From Plantactinospora sp. KBS50 (GTDB lineage: Bacteria > Actinomycetota > Actinomycetes > Mycobacteriales > Micromonosporaceae): DNA of 64,000 nt. Under the pieces are notes generated by a model. The model did not search any database. It was given only the letters and a program-made list of their open reading frames with translations, and was not told the origin of the DNA. The stretch covers positions 868,001-932,000 of the forward strand of contig NZ_CP022961.1 of NCBI RefSeq assembly GCF_002285795.1, read 5' to 3'. The translations under genes were made by a program, and so were the position numbers. Shown here one piece after another: positions 38,737 to 47,700 of this stretch (its first letter is position 1; every line of letters begins with the position of its first letter).

Positions 38737-39759
38737 ATGCTCATCAGTCAGCGGCCGTCTCTGTCCGAAGAGTCGATCAACGACACCCGCTCCCGGTTCG
38801 CCATCGAGCCGCTTGAGCCGGGGTTCGGCTACACCCTGGGCAACTCGCTCCGGCGTACCCTGCTCTCCTCCATCCCCGGCGCCGCGGTCACCTCGATCAA
38901 GATCGACGGTGTGCTGCACGAGTTCACCACGATCCCGGGCGTCAAGGAGGACGTGGTCGAGCTCGTCATGAACATCAAGGAGCTGTGCGTCAGCTCCGAG
39001 CACGACGAGCCGGTCAGCATGTACCTGCGCAAGCAGGGCCCCGGCGACGTCACCGCCGGTGACATCCAGCCGCCGGCCGGCGTCTCGGTGCACAACCCGG
39101 ACCTGAAGCTGGCCACCCTGAACGGCAAGGGCCGGCTCGACATGGAGCTGACCGTCGAGCGGGGCCGCGGCTACGTCACGGCGGCGCAGAACAAGCAGGC
39201 CGGAGCCGAGATCGGGCGCATCCCGGTGGACTCGATCTACTCGCCGGTGCTCAAGGTGACCTACCGGGTCGAGGCGACCCGGGTCGAGCAGCGCACCGAC
39301 TTCGACCGCCTGGTGATCGACGTCGAGACCAAGGCGTCGATCGGTCCGCGTACCGCACTGGCCTCGGCCGGGTCCACGCTGGTGGAGCTGTTCGGCCTGG
39401 CGCGTGAGCTGGACGAGACGGCCGAGGGTATCGACATCGGCCCCTCGCCGCAGGACGCCCAGCTGGCCGCCGACCTGGCGCTGCCGATCGAGGAGCTGGA
39501 CCTGACGGTCCGCTCGTACAACTGCCTCAAGCGCGAGGGCATCAACACCGTTGGTGAACTCATCGGGCGTACCGAGGCCGACCTTCTCGACATCCGGAAC
39601 TTCGGTCAGAAGTCGATCGACGAGGTCAAGATGAAGCTCGCCGGGATGGGTCTGGGGCTGAAGGACTCGGCTCCGAACTTCGACCCGGCGCAGGTCGTGG
39701 ACACCTTCGGCGAGGCCGACTACGACACCGACGACTACCGCGAGACCGAGCAGCTCTAG
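38737..39759 (+). CDS. rpoA: DNA-directed RNA polymerase subunit alpha
   Basis: A 340-residue alpha subunit. The N-terminal assembly domain ([20 protein letters not shown]) is joined by an acidic linker to the C-terminal DNA-binding domain ([20 protein letters not shown]). ATG 38737 ([12 protein letters not shown]) is preferred to an upstream in-frame ATG at 38713, because GAAAAGAGAAG precedes it and homologues start there. Confidence 0.97.
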   Translation: MLISQRPSLSEESINDTRSRFAIEPLEPGFGYTLGNSLRRTLLSSIPGAAVTSIKIDGVLHEFTTIPGVKEDVVELVMNIKELCVSSEHDEPVSMYLRKQGPGDVTAGDIQPPAGVSVHNPDLKLATLNGKGRLDMELTVERGRGYVTAAQNKQAGAEIGRIPVDSIYSPVLKVTYRVEATRVEQRTDFDRLVIDVETKASIGPRTALASAGSTLVELFGLARELDETAEGIDIGPSPQDAQLAADLALPIEELDLTVRSYNCLKREGINTVGELIGRTEADLLDIRNFGQKSIDEVKMKLAGMGLGLKDSAPNFDPAQVVDTFGEADYDTDDYRETEQL

Positions 39760-39792
39760 TCCGGCTGCCGCCACCACTGAGGAGCACCAACC

Positions 39793-40353
39793 ATGCCCAC
39801 GCCCACCAAGGGCCCCCGCCTCGGCGGCAGCCCCGCGCACGAGCGGATGATGCTGGCGAACCTGGCCACCGCGCTGTTCCAGCACGGCAAGATCCAGACC
39901 ACCGAGACGAAGGCCAAGCGGCTGCGTCCCCTCGCCGAGCAGCTCATCACGAAGGCCAAGCGCGGAGACCTCGCGAGCCGTCGTCGGGTGCTGGCCGTCG
40001 TTCGGGACAAGGACGTGGTCTTCCAGCTGTTCGACCAGATCGCACCCCGCTACGCGAGCCGGCCGGGTGGCTACACCCGGATCGTGAAGACCGGTCCGCG
40101 CAAGGGTGACGCCGCGCCGATGGCGATCATCGAGCTGGTCGAGGAAATGGCTGCCGCGGCGCCGGCCAAGGCGACCCGGAAGGCGACCGCTCGCAAGGCC
40201 GCCCAGCAGGACAAGGTCGAGGCGCTCGCGCCGGAGGAGCAGGTGCCGTCGTCGCAGGCCGTCGACCAGGACGCCGAGGCGCCGGAGTCCGTCTCCGGTG
40301 ACACCGCCGCCGCCCGCGAGGACACCGACGAGGCCGACACCAGCAAGTCCTGA
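39793..40353 (+). CDS. rplQ: 50S ribosomal protein L17
   Basis: A 186-residue L17. The conserved core of about 120 residues contains [20 protein letters not shown] and [19 protein letters not shown] 65-residue Ala/Glu/Asp-rich tail follows, as in other actinobacteria. ATG 39793 follows TGAGGAG. It is the last ribosomal gene of the window. Confidence 0.96.
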   Translation: MPTPTKGPRLGGSPAHERMMLANLATALFQHGKIQTTETKAKRLRPLAEQLITKAKRGDLASRRRVLAVVRDKDVVFQLFDQIAPRYASRPGGYTRIVKTGPRKGDAAPMAIIELVEEMAAAAPAKATRKATARKAAQQDKVEALAPEEQVPSSQAVDQDAEAPESVSGDTAAAREDTDEADTSKS

Positions 40354-40438
40354 ACCGCAAGCGTACGACAGGCCGGCCCGGCACCCGTCCAGGTGCCGGG
40401 CCGGTCCGTTCCCGATCCAGGTGAGCGAGGTGAGCCAG

Positions 40439-41260
40439 GTGACCCGGGTACGCCTGGACGTGGCGTACGACGGCGCCGACTTCTCGGGATGGGCGGCCCA
40501 GCCGACCCGGCGTACCGTCGCCGGGGTGCTGCAGGCGGCGCTGGACCGGATCCTCGGTCCCGAGGCGGCCACCGGGCTGACCGTGGCCGGGCGGACGGAC
40601 GCCGGGGTGCACGCCACCGGCCAGGTCTGCCACGCCGACCTCGCCGACCCGGCCTGGCGGCCGGTCGAGCACAGCCTGGACCGCCGGCTGAACGCGGTGC
40701 TGCCGCCGGATGTCCGGGTCCGGGCCGTGACGGCGGTGCCGGCCGGGTTCGACGCCCGCTTCTCGGCCACCTTCCGGCGGTACGAGTACCGGGTGACAGA
40801 CGCACCGTACGGCGCCGAGCCGCTGCGTCGGCACGAGGTGCTGGCCTGGCCCCGCCCGCTGGACCTCGACCGGCTCAACGCCGCGGCGCGCGGCCTGGTC
40901 GGCGAACACGACTACGCCGCGTACTGCCGGCGCAAGGAGCACGCCACCACCGTGCGGGAGCTGACCCGGCTGGACTGGCGACGCGACCCGGACGGGCTGC
41001 TGGTGGGAACGGTGCAGGCCGACGCCTTCTGTCAGTCCATGGTGCGTAGCCTGGTCGGCGCGATGCTGCTGGCCGGGGACGGTCGGCGCCCGACCGACTG
41101 GCCGGGCGCCCTGCTGAGCCGGCGCGAGCGGGCCAGCGAGGTGACGGTGGTGCCGGCGCACGGCCTGACCCTGGTCGCGGTCGGCTATCCGGAGGACCCG
41201 GCCGAGTACGTCCGGCGGGCCGACACCACCCGCCGGCTGCGGCTGCCGGCCCAGGCGTGA
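40439..41260 (+). CDS. truA: tRNA pseudouridine synthase A
   Basis: A 273-residue enzyme forming pseudouridine at tRNA positions 38-40. The catalytic Asp lies in GRTDAGVHATGQ, and RLDVAYDGADFSGWA is the typical N terminus. Three in-frame GTG codons (40421, 40430, 40439) sit in a short repeat GTGAGC. I use the last because AGGTGAG lies at the right distance, but the start is uncertain by six codons. It follows rplQ, as usual. Confidence 0.93.
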   Translation: MTRVRLDVAYDGADFSGWAAQPTRRTVAGVLQAALDRILGPEAATGLTVAGRTDAGVHATGQVCHADLADPAWRPVEHSLDRRLNAVLPPDVRVRAVTAVPAGFDARFSATFRRYEYRVTDAPYGAEPLRRHEVLAWPRPLDLDRLNAAARGLVGEHDYAAYCRRKEHATTVRELTRLDWRRDPDGLLVGTVQADAFCQSMVRSLVGAMLLAGDGRRPTDWPGALLSRRERASEVTVVPAHGLTLVAVGYPEDPAEYVRRADTTRRLRLPAQA

Positions 41261-41275
41261 CCGACGGGAGCGACA

Positions 41276-41890
41276 ATGCCTGACATCACCGGTGACCACT
41301 ACTTCACCGCGCAGCCCGAATCGGCGCAGCGGGAACGGGAGATCGAGTTCCGGATCGCGGACCGGGACTACGCCCTGACCACCGCCGCGGGAGTCTTCTC
41401 GGCCGACCGGCTCGACCTGGGCACCGCCGTCCTGCTGCGCAAGGCCGACCTGCCCGGCCCCGGCGCCGCCGGTCCGTTCCTCGACCTCGGCTGCGGCTAC
41501 GGCCCGATCGCCTGCGTGCTGGCCACCCGGGCGCCCGGGGCCGGGGTGTGGGCGGTCGACGTCAACGCCCGGGCCCGGGAACTGGCCGCCGCCAACGCGC
41601 GCCGGCTGGGCGTGCACGACCGGCTGCGGGTGGCCGATCCGGACGCCGTACCGGCCGGGATCGAGTTCGCCGAGATCTGGTCCAACCCGCCCATCCACGT
41701 CGGCAAGGCGGAACTGCACGGCCTGCTGCTGCGCTGGCTGCCGCGGCTGGCGCCGGACGGGGCGGCCTGGCTGGTGGCCGGCCGTAACCTCGGCGGCGAC
41801 TCGCTGCACCGCTGGCTCACCGAACAGGGCTGGACCGTGCAGCGGCGGGCCAGCCAGAAGGGCTTCCGGGTGCTGCGGGTCGCCCGGTAG
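41276..41890 (+). CDS. Class I SAM-dependent methyltransferase, RsmC-like
   Basis: A 204-residue methyltransferase. SAM motif I is DLGCGYGPIACVLA and the acidic motif II is VWAVDVNARA. The NPPI motif (SNPPIHVGK) is typical of N-methyltransferases acting on rRNA guanine, such as RsmC (16S G1207). It covers only the catalytic domain of E. coli RsmC, as is usual in actinobacteria. ATG 41276 follows GGGAG and lies 15 bases after truA. Confidence 0.85.
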   Translation: MPDITGDHYFTAQPESAQREREIEFRIADRDYALTTAAGVFSADRLDLGTAVLLRKADLPGPGAAGPFLDLGCGYGPIACVLATRAPGAGVWAVDVNARARELAAANARRLGVHDRLRVADPDAVPAGIEFAEIWSNPPIHVGKAELHGLLLRWLPRLAPDGAAWLVAGRNLGGDSLHRWLTEQGWTVQRRASQKGFRVLRVAR

Positions 41891-41907
41891 CCGCGGCGCC
41901 GGGCCGG

Positions 41908-42649
41908 TCAGCGGAAGTTCTTCAGCGGCAGGTCGCCGCGGAGGATGGCGATTTCCAGCGCCCGCAGGTCTGCGCCCGGTTGTATGCCGAGATCGTCGGC
42001 GAGGCGGGCGCGGGCCTGGCGGTAGAGGTGCAGGGCTTCGGCGCTGCGGCCGCTGTGGTGCAGCGCGAGCATGTAGAGCGCGAGCAGGCGTTCGCGGAGG
42101 GGATGGTCGGCGACGAGGCGGGGAGGGTTTCCAGGAGGTCGTGGTGGTGGCCGATGGCCAGGCTGGCGGCGATGCGGTCCTCGACGGCGGAGAGGCGTGC
42201 CTCCTCAAGACCGCGGCAGAGGGACTCGGCGGCACTGGCGGGGCGGTGTCGTGCAGGGCGGGGCCCGACCAGAGGGCGAGGGCGCGGTCGAGCAGGTCGA
42301 TCCGCAGATAGGGGTCGGAAGTGGCGCGGGCCCGACGCTGCAGGTCGCGGAAGCGGTAGACGTCGAACTGCGTGGGGTCGGCGCGTAGGACGTAGCCGCC
42401 GCCGACGCCGGCGAGTTCGACAGCGTCGGTGAGGATGGAGCGCAGCCGGGAGATGATGACGTGCAGCGCGTGGCGCGCGGTGCGGGGCGGGGTCTGGGAC
42501 CAGGTGATCTCGGTGAGCCGGTCGGTGGGGACGACCTGGTTGAGTTCGAGCGCGAGGACCGCGAAGACGAGTCGTTGCTGGCGTGGGCCGAGGTTGATGC
42601 GGATGCCTTTGACGTGTGCCTCGACCGGGCCCAGTAAGCAGAATTCCAT
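41908..42649 (-). pseudogene. SARP-family transcriptional regulator, broken by two frameshifts as given
   Basis: Starts at ATG 42649 as MEFCLLGPVEAHVKGIRINL, an OmpR-type winged helix, then a BTAD domain (DPYLRIDLLDRALALWSGPA). The frame is lost at CCCC 42240-42243 and again at CCCC 42120-42123. Adding one C to each run restores a continuous BTAD through HPLRERLLALYMLALHHSGR to LPLKNFR and a stop at 41908, about 247 residues, the normal length of a short SARP. SARPs activate secondary-metabolite clusters; this one is next to the RiPP genes and may control them. Real decay cannot be excluded, but sequence error is more likely. Confidence 0.85.
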
Positions 42650-43026
42650 GCTGGCCCCCGGGGACGTGACGCTGTACGGCTCAACTCTTTCCGCTAGTGG
42701 CTGAGTGGATCAATTCTTGCCTCTGGAAATTTGTTGAGTCAAGGGTTGATCGCCGGGGAATCGATCGACGGACGTTGACAGGTGTCGGGCGGCAAATAGT
42801 CTTGCGACGGTGAATGCGCTGGTTACCGCCCTCGTCGGAAATCCGCAGGCTGGACGCTATCGGTGAGTTGGGTGACACATACTGTCCGGACGGCTGACGG
42901 GTGGAATCGGTCGGTCGGTGACTCGCCAGATAGCGTCGGAACACACAGTGACAGGGTGCGGATCCGACATATCTGCACGCTGTTACTGTGTGGTATGAAT
43001 AGGTTATAAGAATTGCGCGTCGAGGC
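42650..43026 (-). promoter_or_regulatory. Regulator upstream region
   Basis: 377 bases between tfuA-like and SARP genes with a clearly lower GC content than its surroundings, as expected for a SARP promoter. I see no gene or clear operator repeat in it. Confidence 0.4.
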
Positions 43027-44439
43027 TTATCGGCGCATTGCGGCCCGCTGTCGCAGCGCCAGTGTGCCGAACCGGACGGCGCTTCGCTCCAGGCCGGGCA
43101 GGGTCAGGAAGCCGCGCCGGGCGAGCGCGTGCGGCACCGTCGGGCCGGAGGCGCCCCACCGGTGCAGGAACAGCATCGCGGCCACCTCCGGACGAGCCTG
43201 CGTCCCGCCGTCGTTGCGCGCGTCGTCGGCCCGGTGCACCAGTGCGGTCCACTCCGGCCAGGCCGGGTGCCGCCGCAGCAGGGCGAGGACCCGCGGCCGC
43301 CAGTCCCGGCAGAGGTTGATCGGCCAACTCCGGAGCAGGATCAGCACCGCCTGCTCCGGTACGGGCAGCGTGCGCTCCGGCGCGGACAGCAGCATGGCCA
43401 GGCGCTCGGGCGGCGGCGAGTCCACGCGCAGGCCCAGGGAGCGCATCGCGAATCCGGCCGGGTCCGGGGTCAGCTCGCGGAGCATTCCGGACAGCGCCTC
43501 GTGGTGCAGCTCGGGATAGCCGTCGAAGTGCAGCCGAGCCGCTTCGAGCACGTCCACCGCCGCCACCCAGTCCCCGGACGGGCCGAGTTCGGCCTCTTGC
43601 CAGTAGGTCACCCAGTCGCGCAGGTAGCTGGTCCGCCACGGCGGAGCCGTTCCGGCCGACGCACCAGCGGTGGCGGCCGGTCCGGAGGCGGCCGGTCCGG
43701 AGGCGGTGGCCGGGGCGGCGGCGGCCGGGGCGGTGGCGGCCGGTCCAATGGTGGCCGGTCCGGAGGCGGTGGCCGGGGCGGCGGTGGCGGCCGGCCCGGT
43801 GTCAGCGGTCGCGGTCGCCACGGACATCGCGTGGGCGACCGCCTCCGCGGCGTCCCGTGCCTTCACGTCGCATTCGGCCCGGCGCAGGAACTGGATCAGC
43901 GATGCCGGGGCGAACGAGGCCAGCCGCGTCCAGGTCCGCTCGTCGAAGACCAGCCCGCGGGCCGCCTCGATCAACGACTCGACCGCCGAGGCCGGCGCCA
44001 CCTGTCGGGACACCGCCAGCTTCCCGCCGTACCGCAGATTCACCAGGGCCACGGAGTCGGCCCGATATCCCAGCTCCTGCGGGCTGTGCCGGACCGCGAC
44101 CTCGTCGTCACCGTCGATGTCGCCGCTGGCGTACATCCGGTACACCTCGCCGACGCCGACCATGCCGAGGCCGTCCAGCTCCGCCGCCCGCATCGCTCCC
44201 ATGCTGGCCGCCCCGATGACCACCGCTCCCGCGTCGACCGCGCGCAGAATCTCCTTGTGCCGTACCGCCGGCCGGTCCCGGTACAGTCCGTCGATGATCA
44301 CCGCCACATCGCCGGCGCCGATCCGATCCCGCTGCAACGTCCCACTCTCCACCGGCGGTCGCACCTCGGCATCCGGCGCGATGGCCGCAACCCGCGAGGC
44401 GGGCAGCGTCGGCCCCGCATACACCAGCAGTCGGTTCAC
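43027..44439 (-). CDS. TfuA-domain protein, YcaO partner for thioamidation
   Basis: A 470-residue protein with GTG start at 44439 overlapping the YcaO stop (GTGA). Residues 1-180 form a TfuA domain (MNRLLVYAGPTLPASRVAAI, VIIDGLYRDRPAVRHKEIL, GAASMGAMRAAELDGLGMVG). Residues 207-268 are an Ala/Pro/Gly/Thr repeat linker. Residues 270-470 form a helical C-terminal region I do not recognise. In thioviridamide-type and related pathways TfuA assists YcaO in converting a backbone amide to a thioamide. The adjacent coupled YcaO supports that role here. The target residue is unknown. Confidence 0.85.
   Translation of the reverse strand: MNRLLVYAGPTLPASRVAAIAPDAEVRPPVESGTLQRDRIGAGDVAVIIDGLYRDRPAVRHKEILRAVDAGAVVIGAASMGAMRAAELDGLGMVGVGEVYRMYASGDIDGDDEVAVRHSPQELGYRADSVALVNLRYGGKLAVSRQVAPASAVESLIEAARGLVFDERTWTRLASFAPASLIQFLRRAECDVKARDAAEAVAHAMSVATATADTGPAATAAPATASGPATIGPAATAPAAAAPATASGPAASGPAATAGASAGTAPPWRTSYLRDWVTYWQEAELGPSGDWVAAVDVLEAARLHFDGYPELHHEALSGMLRELTPDPAGFAMRSLGLRVDSPPPERLAMLLSAPERTLPVPEQAVLILLRSWPINLCRDWRPRVLALLRRHPAWPEWTALVHRADDARNDGGTQARPEVAAMLFLHRWGASGPTVPHALARRGFLTLPGLERSAVRFGTLALRQRAAMRR
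43690..43784 (-). repeat. Imperfect 63-base repeat in the TfuA linker
   Basis: A block of about 32 bases beginning GGCCGGTCCGGAGGCGG occurs at 43690 and again at 43753. It encodes the APATASGPA segments of the linker and is in frame. Confidence 0.7.
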
Positions 44440-45629
44440 GCCACTCCCTCGCTCAGCTGCGCACCGGGCACCAGCACCTTCGCCACGCAGGCACCGACCT
44501 CGGGCTGCGACATGTCCACCAGCAGCGGTGCCGAGAACGCGGCCGTGGCCCGCCGCTGCACCTCCGCCAGGTCATCCAGCAGCGTCCGGTGTGCGGTCGC
44601 GACCTGCCCGCGGATCGACTCCGGCCCGGGCGGCGCGTCCTTGACCGGATCCAGCATCCGGTACACCGGCCGGTACTGCCCCCGGTGCAGGTCGTCCCGG
44701 CCGCCGGAGATCAACGTCAGCCGTGACTGTGCCGCCTCGGTCAGCGCCCGCGTCGTCGCGATCTCGGTGGCCAGGTGGCACCCGTACCCGCCGGAGAGGA
44801 TCTGGTAGTCCGGCGACACGATCCGGGCCGCCACACAGGGCAGCCCGGTGGGGCTGGGCAGCCAGCGCACGTCCACCGAGACCTCCGCCGCCGCGAACCG
44901 GTCCAGCAGCGAGTCGACCGGCGCCGAGCCGAGCAGCCGCGGATCGAACGCCCTGCCCGCGGTCCCGGCGCGGTGGGCGCGCGACACCGCGTCCCGCTCG
45001 ATCACCTCGTACAGCGCGTGCAGCGTCGCCTCGACGAAGGTGTTCCCGCTGGCCAGCCCGTTGGAGGTCTCCTGGAACAGCCGCGCCCGCCAGCCGTGCG
45101 GCTCGCGGAAGTCCAGCACCACCAGGCGGTACGGCACGGGGACGTGGGCACCGTCGGTCAGCCGGGTCGCGGTCACCCACTCGATCGGCAGGTCGTCGTG
45201 GAACAGGGAGTTGTACTCCAGGGGGAGGTCCCGATCCACGTCGTAGCCGAGCGAGTCGCCGATCCCGCGCACCGTGTCGAGGAAGACGCCGGCGACCGGG
45301 AAGTTCTCCGCATGCCACAGCTCGATCGATTCCATCAGCGCCGACACGCTGGCCAGGGTCCGGGTCAGCCCCTTGCCCTGCGAGACGGTCAGCGTGCTGG
45401 CCTGCGGGCGGATCGCCTGGAACGTCGGGATCCCGATTCGATCCAGCATGGTCACATCGGCCAGGCGCGTCACGCCCACCCGCCGTGCGTACCCGCGGGC
45501 GTTGGCGAGGCTCTCGGCGCCGGAACAGGCGCGGTCCGTGCCCGGCATGGTGATCTTGGCAAGGTCGAGCGGGGTGACCCGGTCGGCGACGCCGCGCAGC
45601 GCCGGAGGCACCTCGACGGTTGAGGTCAT
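44436..45629 (-). CDS. YcaO-family cyclodehydratase/thioamidation protein
   Basis: A 397-residue YcaO. ATG 45629 is six bases after GAGGAG; a TTG two codons upstream is an alternative. Family segments include SQGKGLTRTLASVSALMESI and ATLHALYEVIERDAVSRAH, with the Glu residues that hold ATP-Mg. The C terminus does not end in the PxPxP motif of azoline-forming YcaOs. It activates a peptide amide with ATP. With the overlapping TfuA gene the likely product is a thioamide rather than an azoline (inference from pairing). It lies 10 bases after the permease gene. Confidence 0.9.
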   Translation of the reverse strand: MTSTVEVPPALRGVADRVTPLDLAKITMPGTDRACSGAESLANARGYARRVGVTRLADVTMLDRIGIPTFQAIRPQASTLTVSQGKGLTRTLASVSALMESIELWHAENFPVAGVFLDTVRGIGDSLGYDVDRDLPLEYNSLFHDDLPIEWVTATRLTDGAHVPVPYRLVVLDFREPHGWRARLFQETSNGLASGNTFVEATLHALYEVIERDAVSRAHRAGTAGRAFDPRLLGSAPVDSLLDRFAAAEVSVDVRWLPSPTGLPCVAARIVSPDYQILSGGYGCHLATEIATTRALTEAAQSRLTLISGGRDDLHRGQYRPVYRMLDPVKDAPPGPESIRGQVATAHRTLLDDLAEVQRRATAAFSAPLLVDMSQPEVGACVAKVLVPGAQLSEGVA

Positions 45630-45639
45630 CCGCAACTCC

Positions 45640-46458
45640 TCACATGCTCGCGGCGCGCCGCAACAGCGCGGTGCTGGCCAGCAGGTAGGTGATCGGCGCG
45701 AGCGTGCCGAGCACCAGCAACGCCGGCCAGGCCTCGCCGAATCCGAACGCGACCGCGTCGCGCATGCCGGTCACGCCGTAGGTGACCGGGTTGACCACGG
45801 ACACCCAGCGCAGCACCTCCGGCATGTGCTCGCGGGTGTACATGGACGGGCTGGAGAAGAGCAGGATCGGCAGCGACGTGTTGGTGATGATGTTGAACAG
45901 CTGGAAGTCGTCGATGATCAGGGCGACGACCAGGTAGAGCGCGTTGAAGGCGGCGGCCGTCACCACCAGCGTCACGCCAAGCGCCAGCCAGCGGGACAGG
46001 TCCAGGGACATGCGCAGCACCGCGACCGCGACCGCGAGCGCGACCGCGGCCTGCAACACGACCACGCCGACGCCGGTCAGGATCTTGCCGGCCAGGTAGC
46101 GCGAGCGGCGCAGCGGGTACGACCACAGCTCGGTCGACACGCCGCTCATCTCCTCCTGGAACAGCGCCATGCCGGAGATCAGCGAGGCGCTGAGGATGGC
46201 CGACATCAGGACCATGGGCAGGAGGAACACGTCGTAGCGCAGGGTGATGCCGCGGTAGTCGACCGCGCCGACCAGGTTGCTCAGCGAGGTGTTCATCAAC
46301 AGCAGGTAGACCAGGGTCGGCATCAGCGACAGCACGAAGTTCACCCGGTTGCGGGTGAGCAGCGCGAACTCGCGGAAGAACATGCCACGCAGGTCCGTTC
46401 CGCGCGGTACGTCGCGGGTGGGGCTGGGCGGGTGACGGAAATCAAGCCTGGGCGACAC
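45640..46458 (-). CDS. ABC-2 type permease of the RiPP cluster
   Basis: A 272-residue membrane protein with GTG start 17 bases inside the preceding ATPase gene. About six membrane segments are seen (VNFVLSLMPTLVYLLLM, LLPMVLMSAILSASLISGMA, VVVLQAAVALAVAVAVL, and ALLVLGTLAPITYLLASTAL at the C terminus). The ABC-2 motif region VVNPVTYGVTGMRDAV is typical of drug or peptide exporters. It probably exports the mature peptide and gives self-protection. Confidence 0.88.
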   Translation of the reverse strand: MSPRLDFRHPPSPTRDVPRGTDLRGMFFREFALLTRNRVNFVLSLMPTLVYLLLMNTSLSNLVGAVDYRGITLRYDVFLLPMVLMSAILSASLISGMALFQEEMSGVSTELWSYPLRRSRYLAGKILTGVGVVVLQAAVALAVAVAVLRMSLDLSRWLALGVTLVVTAAAFNALYLVVALIIDDFQLFNIITNTSLPILLFSSPSMYTREHMPEVLRWVSVVNPVTYGVTGMRDAVAFGFGEAWPALLVLGTLAPITYLLASTALLRRAASM

Positions 46459-47410
46459 TGGTCCTCGCCTCTCCCTGCGTGGTCAACCGGACGAACACGT
46501 CCTCAAGCGAATCGGTCTCCACGGCGATCCGGACCAGCTCGGCACCGGCGTCCCGGCACCGGGCGGAGACGGCCGGGATCAGCGCGTGCGCGTCCCCACC
46601 CTCGCTGGGGAACACCCGCAGCAGCGCACCGGCGTGGGAGGCCTTCCAACCCTCGCCGAGCGCCCAGGCCACGATGGCCTCGGCGGGCCGCTCGTCGCGC
46701 AGCTCGGCCACCACGTGCTCGGTGCCGAACTCGCGGACCAGGTCCCGCGGCCGGGCGAACCGCAGCACCTGTCCCTGGTTGATGACCAGCACCCGGTCGC
46801 AGTTGCGCTCCAGCTCATCGATGTTGTGGCTGGCCCAGAGCACGGTCACCCGATACTCCTGGCGCAGCCACTCGACCAGTTCCCAGATCGTCCGGCGGCC
46901 GGCCACGTCCAGCGCCGCGGACGGCTCGTCCAGGATCAGCAGCTGGGGTACGGCGAGCAGCGCACGGGCCAACTGCAGGCGCTGCTTCTGCCCGCCGGAG
47001 AGTTGGAACGCCAGCCGGCGCATCGAGTCCTTCAGCCCGAGGTACTCGGTCAGCTCCGTCACCCAGGGCTGGATCTCCCGCCAGTTCAGGCCGCGGAAGC
47101 GGGCGGCGATGCGCAGGCAGTCGACGGCCGGGAGCATCATGTCCAGCGGTGCGCCCTGGTGCATGGCCGCGACCTTGGTCTTGGCCATCGGGTCGTGCAG
47201 CGGGTCCGCACCGAAGATCCTGATCGACCCGCTGCTCGGCCGGGACGCGCCGCAGATCATCCGGATCAGCGTGCTCTTGCCGGCACCGTTCGGGCCGAGC
47301 AGCCCGACGACCTCCTCGGCCGGGATCGCGAACGACACCTGCGAGATGGCCGGCCGCGGCGCCTTCGGGTAGTGCTTGGTCAGCCCGTCGGCGGTGACCG
47401 CGTCGGTCAT
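46442..47410 (-). CDS. ABC transporter ATP-binding protein of the RiPP cluster
   Basis: A 322-residue ATPase. Walker A is GPNGAGKST, the signature LSGGQKQRLQLARAL, and Walker B LLILDEPSAALD; the switch ASHN has His replaced in a common variant position. ATG 47410 overlaps the stop of the PqqD-like gene (ATGA). The C-terminal 90 residues form the accessory domain seen in DrrA-type exporters. It forms a two-component exporter with the permease at 45640. Confidence 0.9.
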   Translation of the reverse strand: MTDAVTADGLTKHYPKAPRPAISQVSFAIPAEEVVGLLGPNGAGKSTLIRMICGASRPSSGSIRIFGADPLHDPMAKTKVAAMHQGAPLDMMLPAVDCLRIAARFRGLNWREIQPWVTELTEYLGLKDSMRRLAFQLSGGQKQRLQLARALLAVPQLLILDEPSAALDVAGRRTIWELVEWLRQEYRVTVLWASHNIDELERNCDRVLVINQGQVLRFARPRDLVREFGTEHVVAELRDERPAEAIVAWALGEGWKASHAGALLRVFPSEGGDAHALIPAVSARCRDAGAELVRIAVETDSLEDVFVRLTTQGEARTSVAQA

Positions 47411-47700
47411 GGCTGTCCCCTCTGCGGGATCACCATCTCCTTGGCGGCCATCCCGCCGAGGAAGTCGTGCACGTCGCTGAGGATCTCCGCCCGGGCGAGC
47501 GGGTCGCCGCCGGCCAGCTTCGCGGCCAACTCGTCCGCGATCTGGCCGGGGTCCCGTCCGGCCGCCATCAGGCACCAGATCTGCGATGCGCTGCCGTTCA
47601 GCGACTGGAACTGCCCGGTGTTCACGTTGTAGAGCCGGACCGTGTCGTCGCCGGCCCAGACCACGTCGTCGGAGACCTCGAATGCCGTACCGGTTGTCAT
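47407..47700 (-). CDS. PqqD-like peptide-recognition (RRE) protein
   Basis: A 97-residue stand-alone PqqD-family protein: FEVSDDVVWAGDDTVRLYNV, then NTGQFQSLNGSASQIWCLM and a helical C-terminal part. PqqD-type domains bind RiPP leader peptides and present them to the modifying enzymes. Its ATG overlaps the radical SAM stop and its stop overlaps the ATPase start. It is the best candidate for binding the leaders encoded at 49226 and 49633. Confidence 0.9.
   Translation of the reverse strand: MTTGTAFEVSDDVVWAGDDTVRLYNVNTGQFQSLNGSASQIWCLMAAGRDPGQIADELAAKLAGGDPLARAEILSDVHDFLGGMAAKEMVIPQRGQP

Noticed and set aside
40127-41907. Continuation of the SARP frame antisense to truA and the methyltransferase
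   Set aside because: Arises only because the frame is lost twice within the BTAD domain; the proper stop in the restored frame is at 41908.
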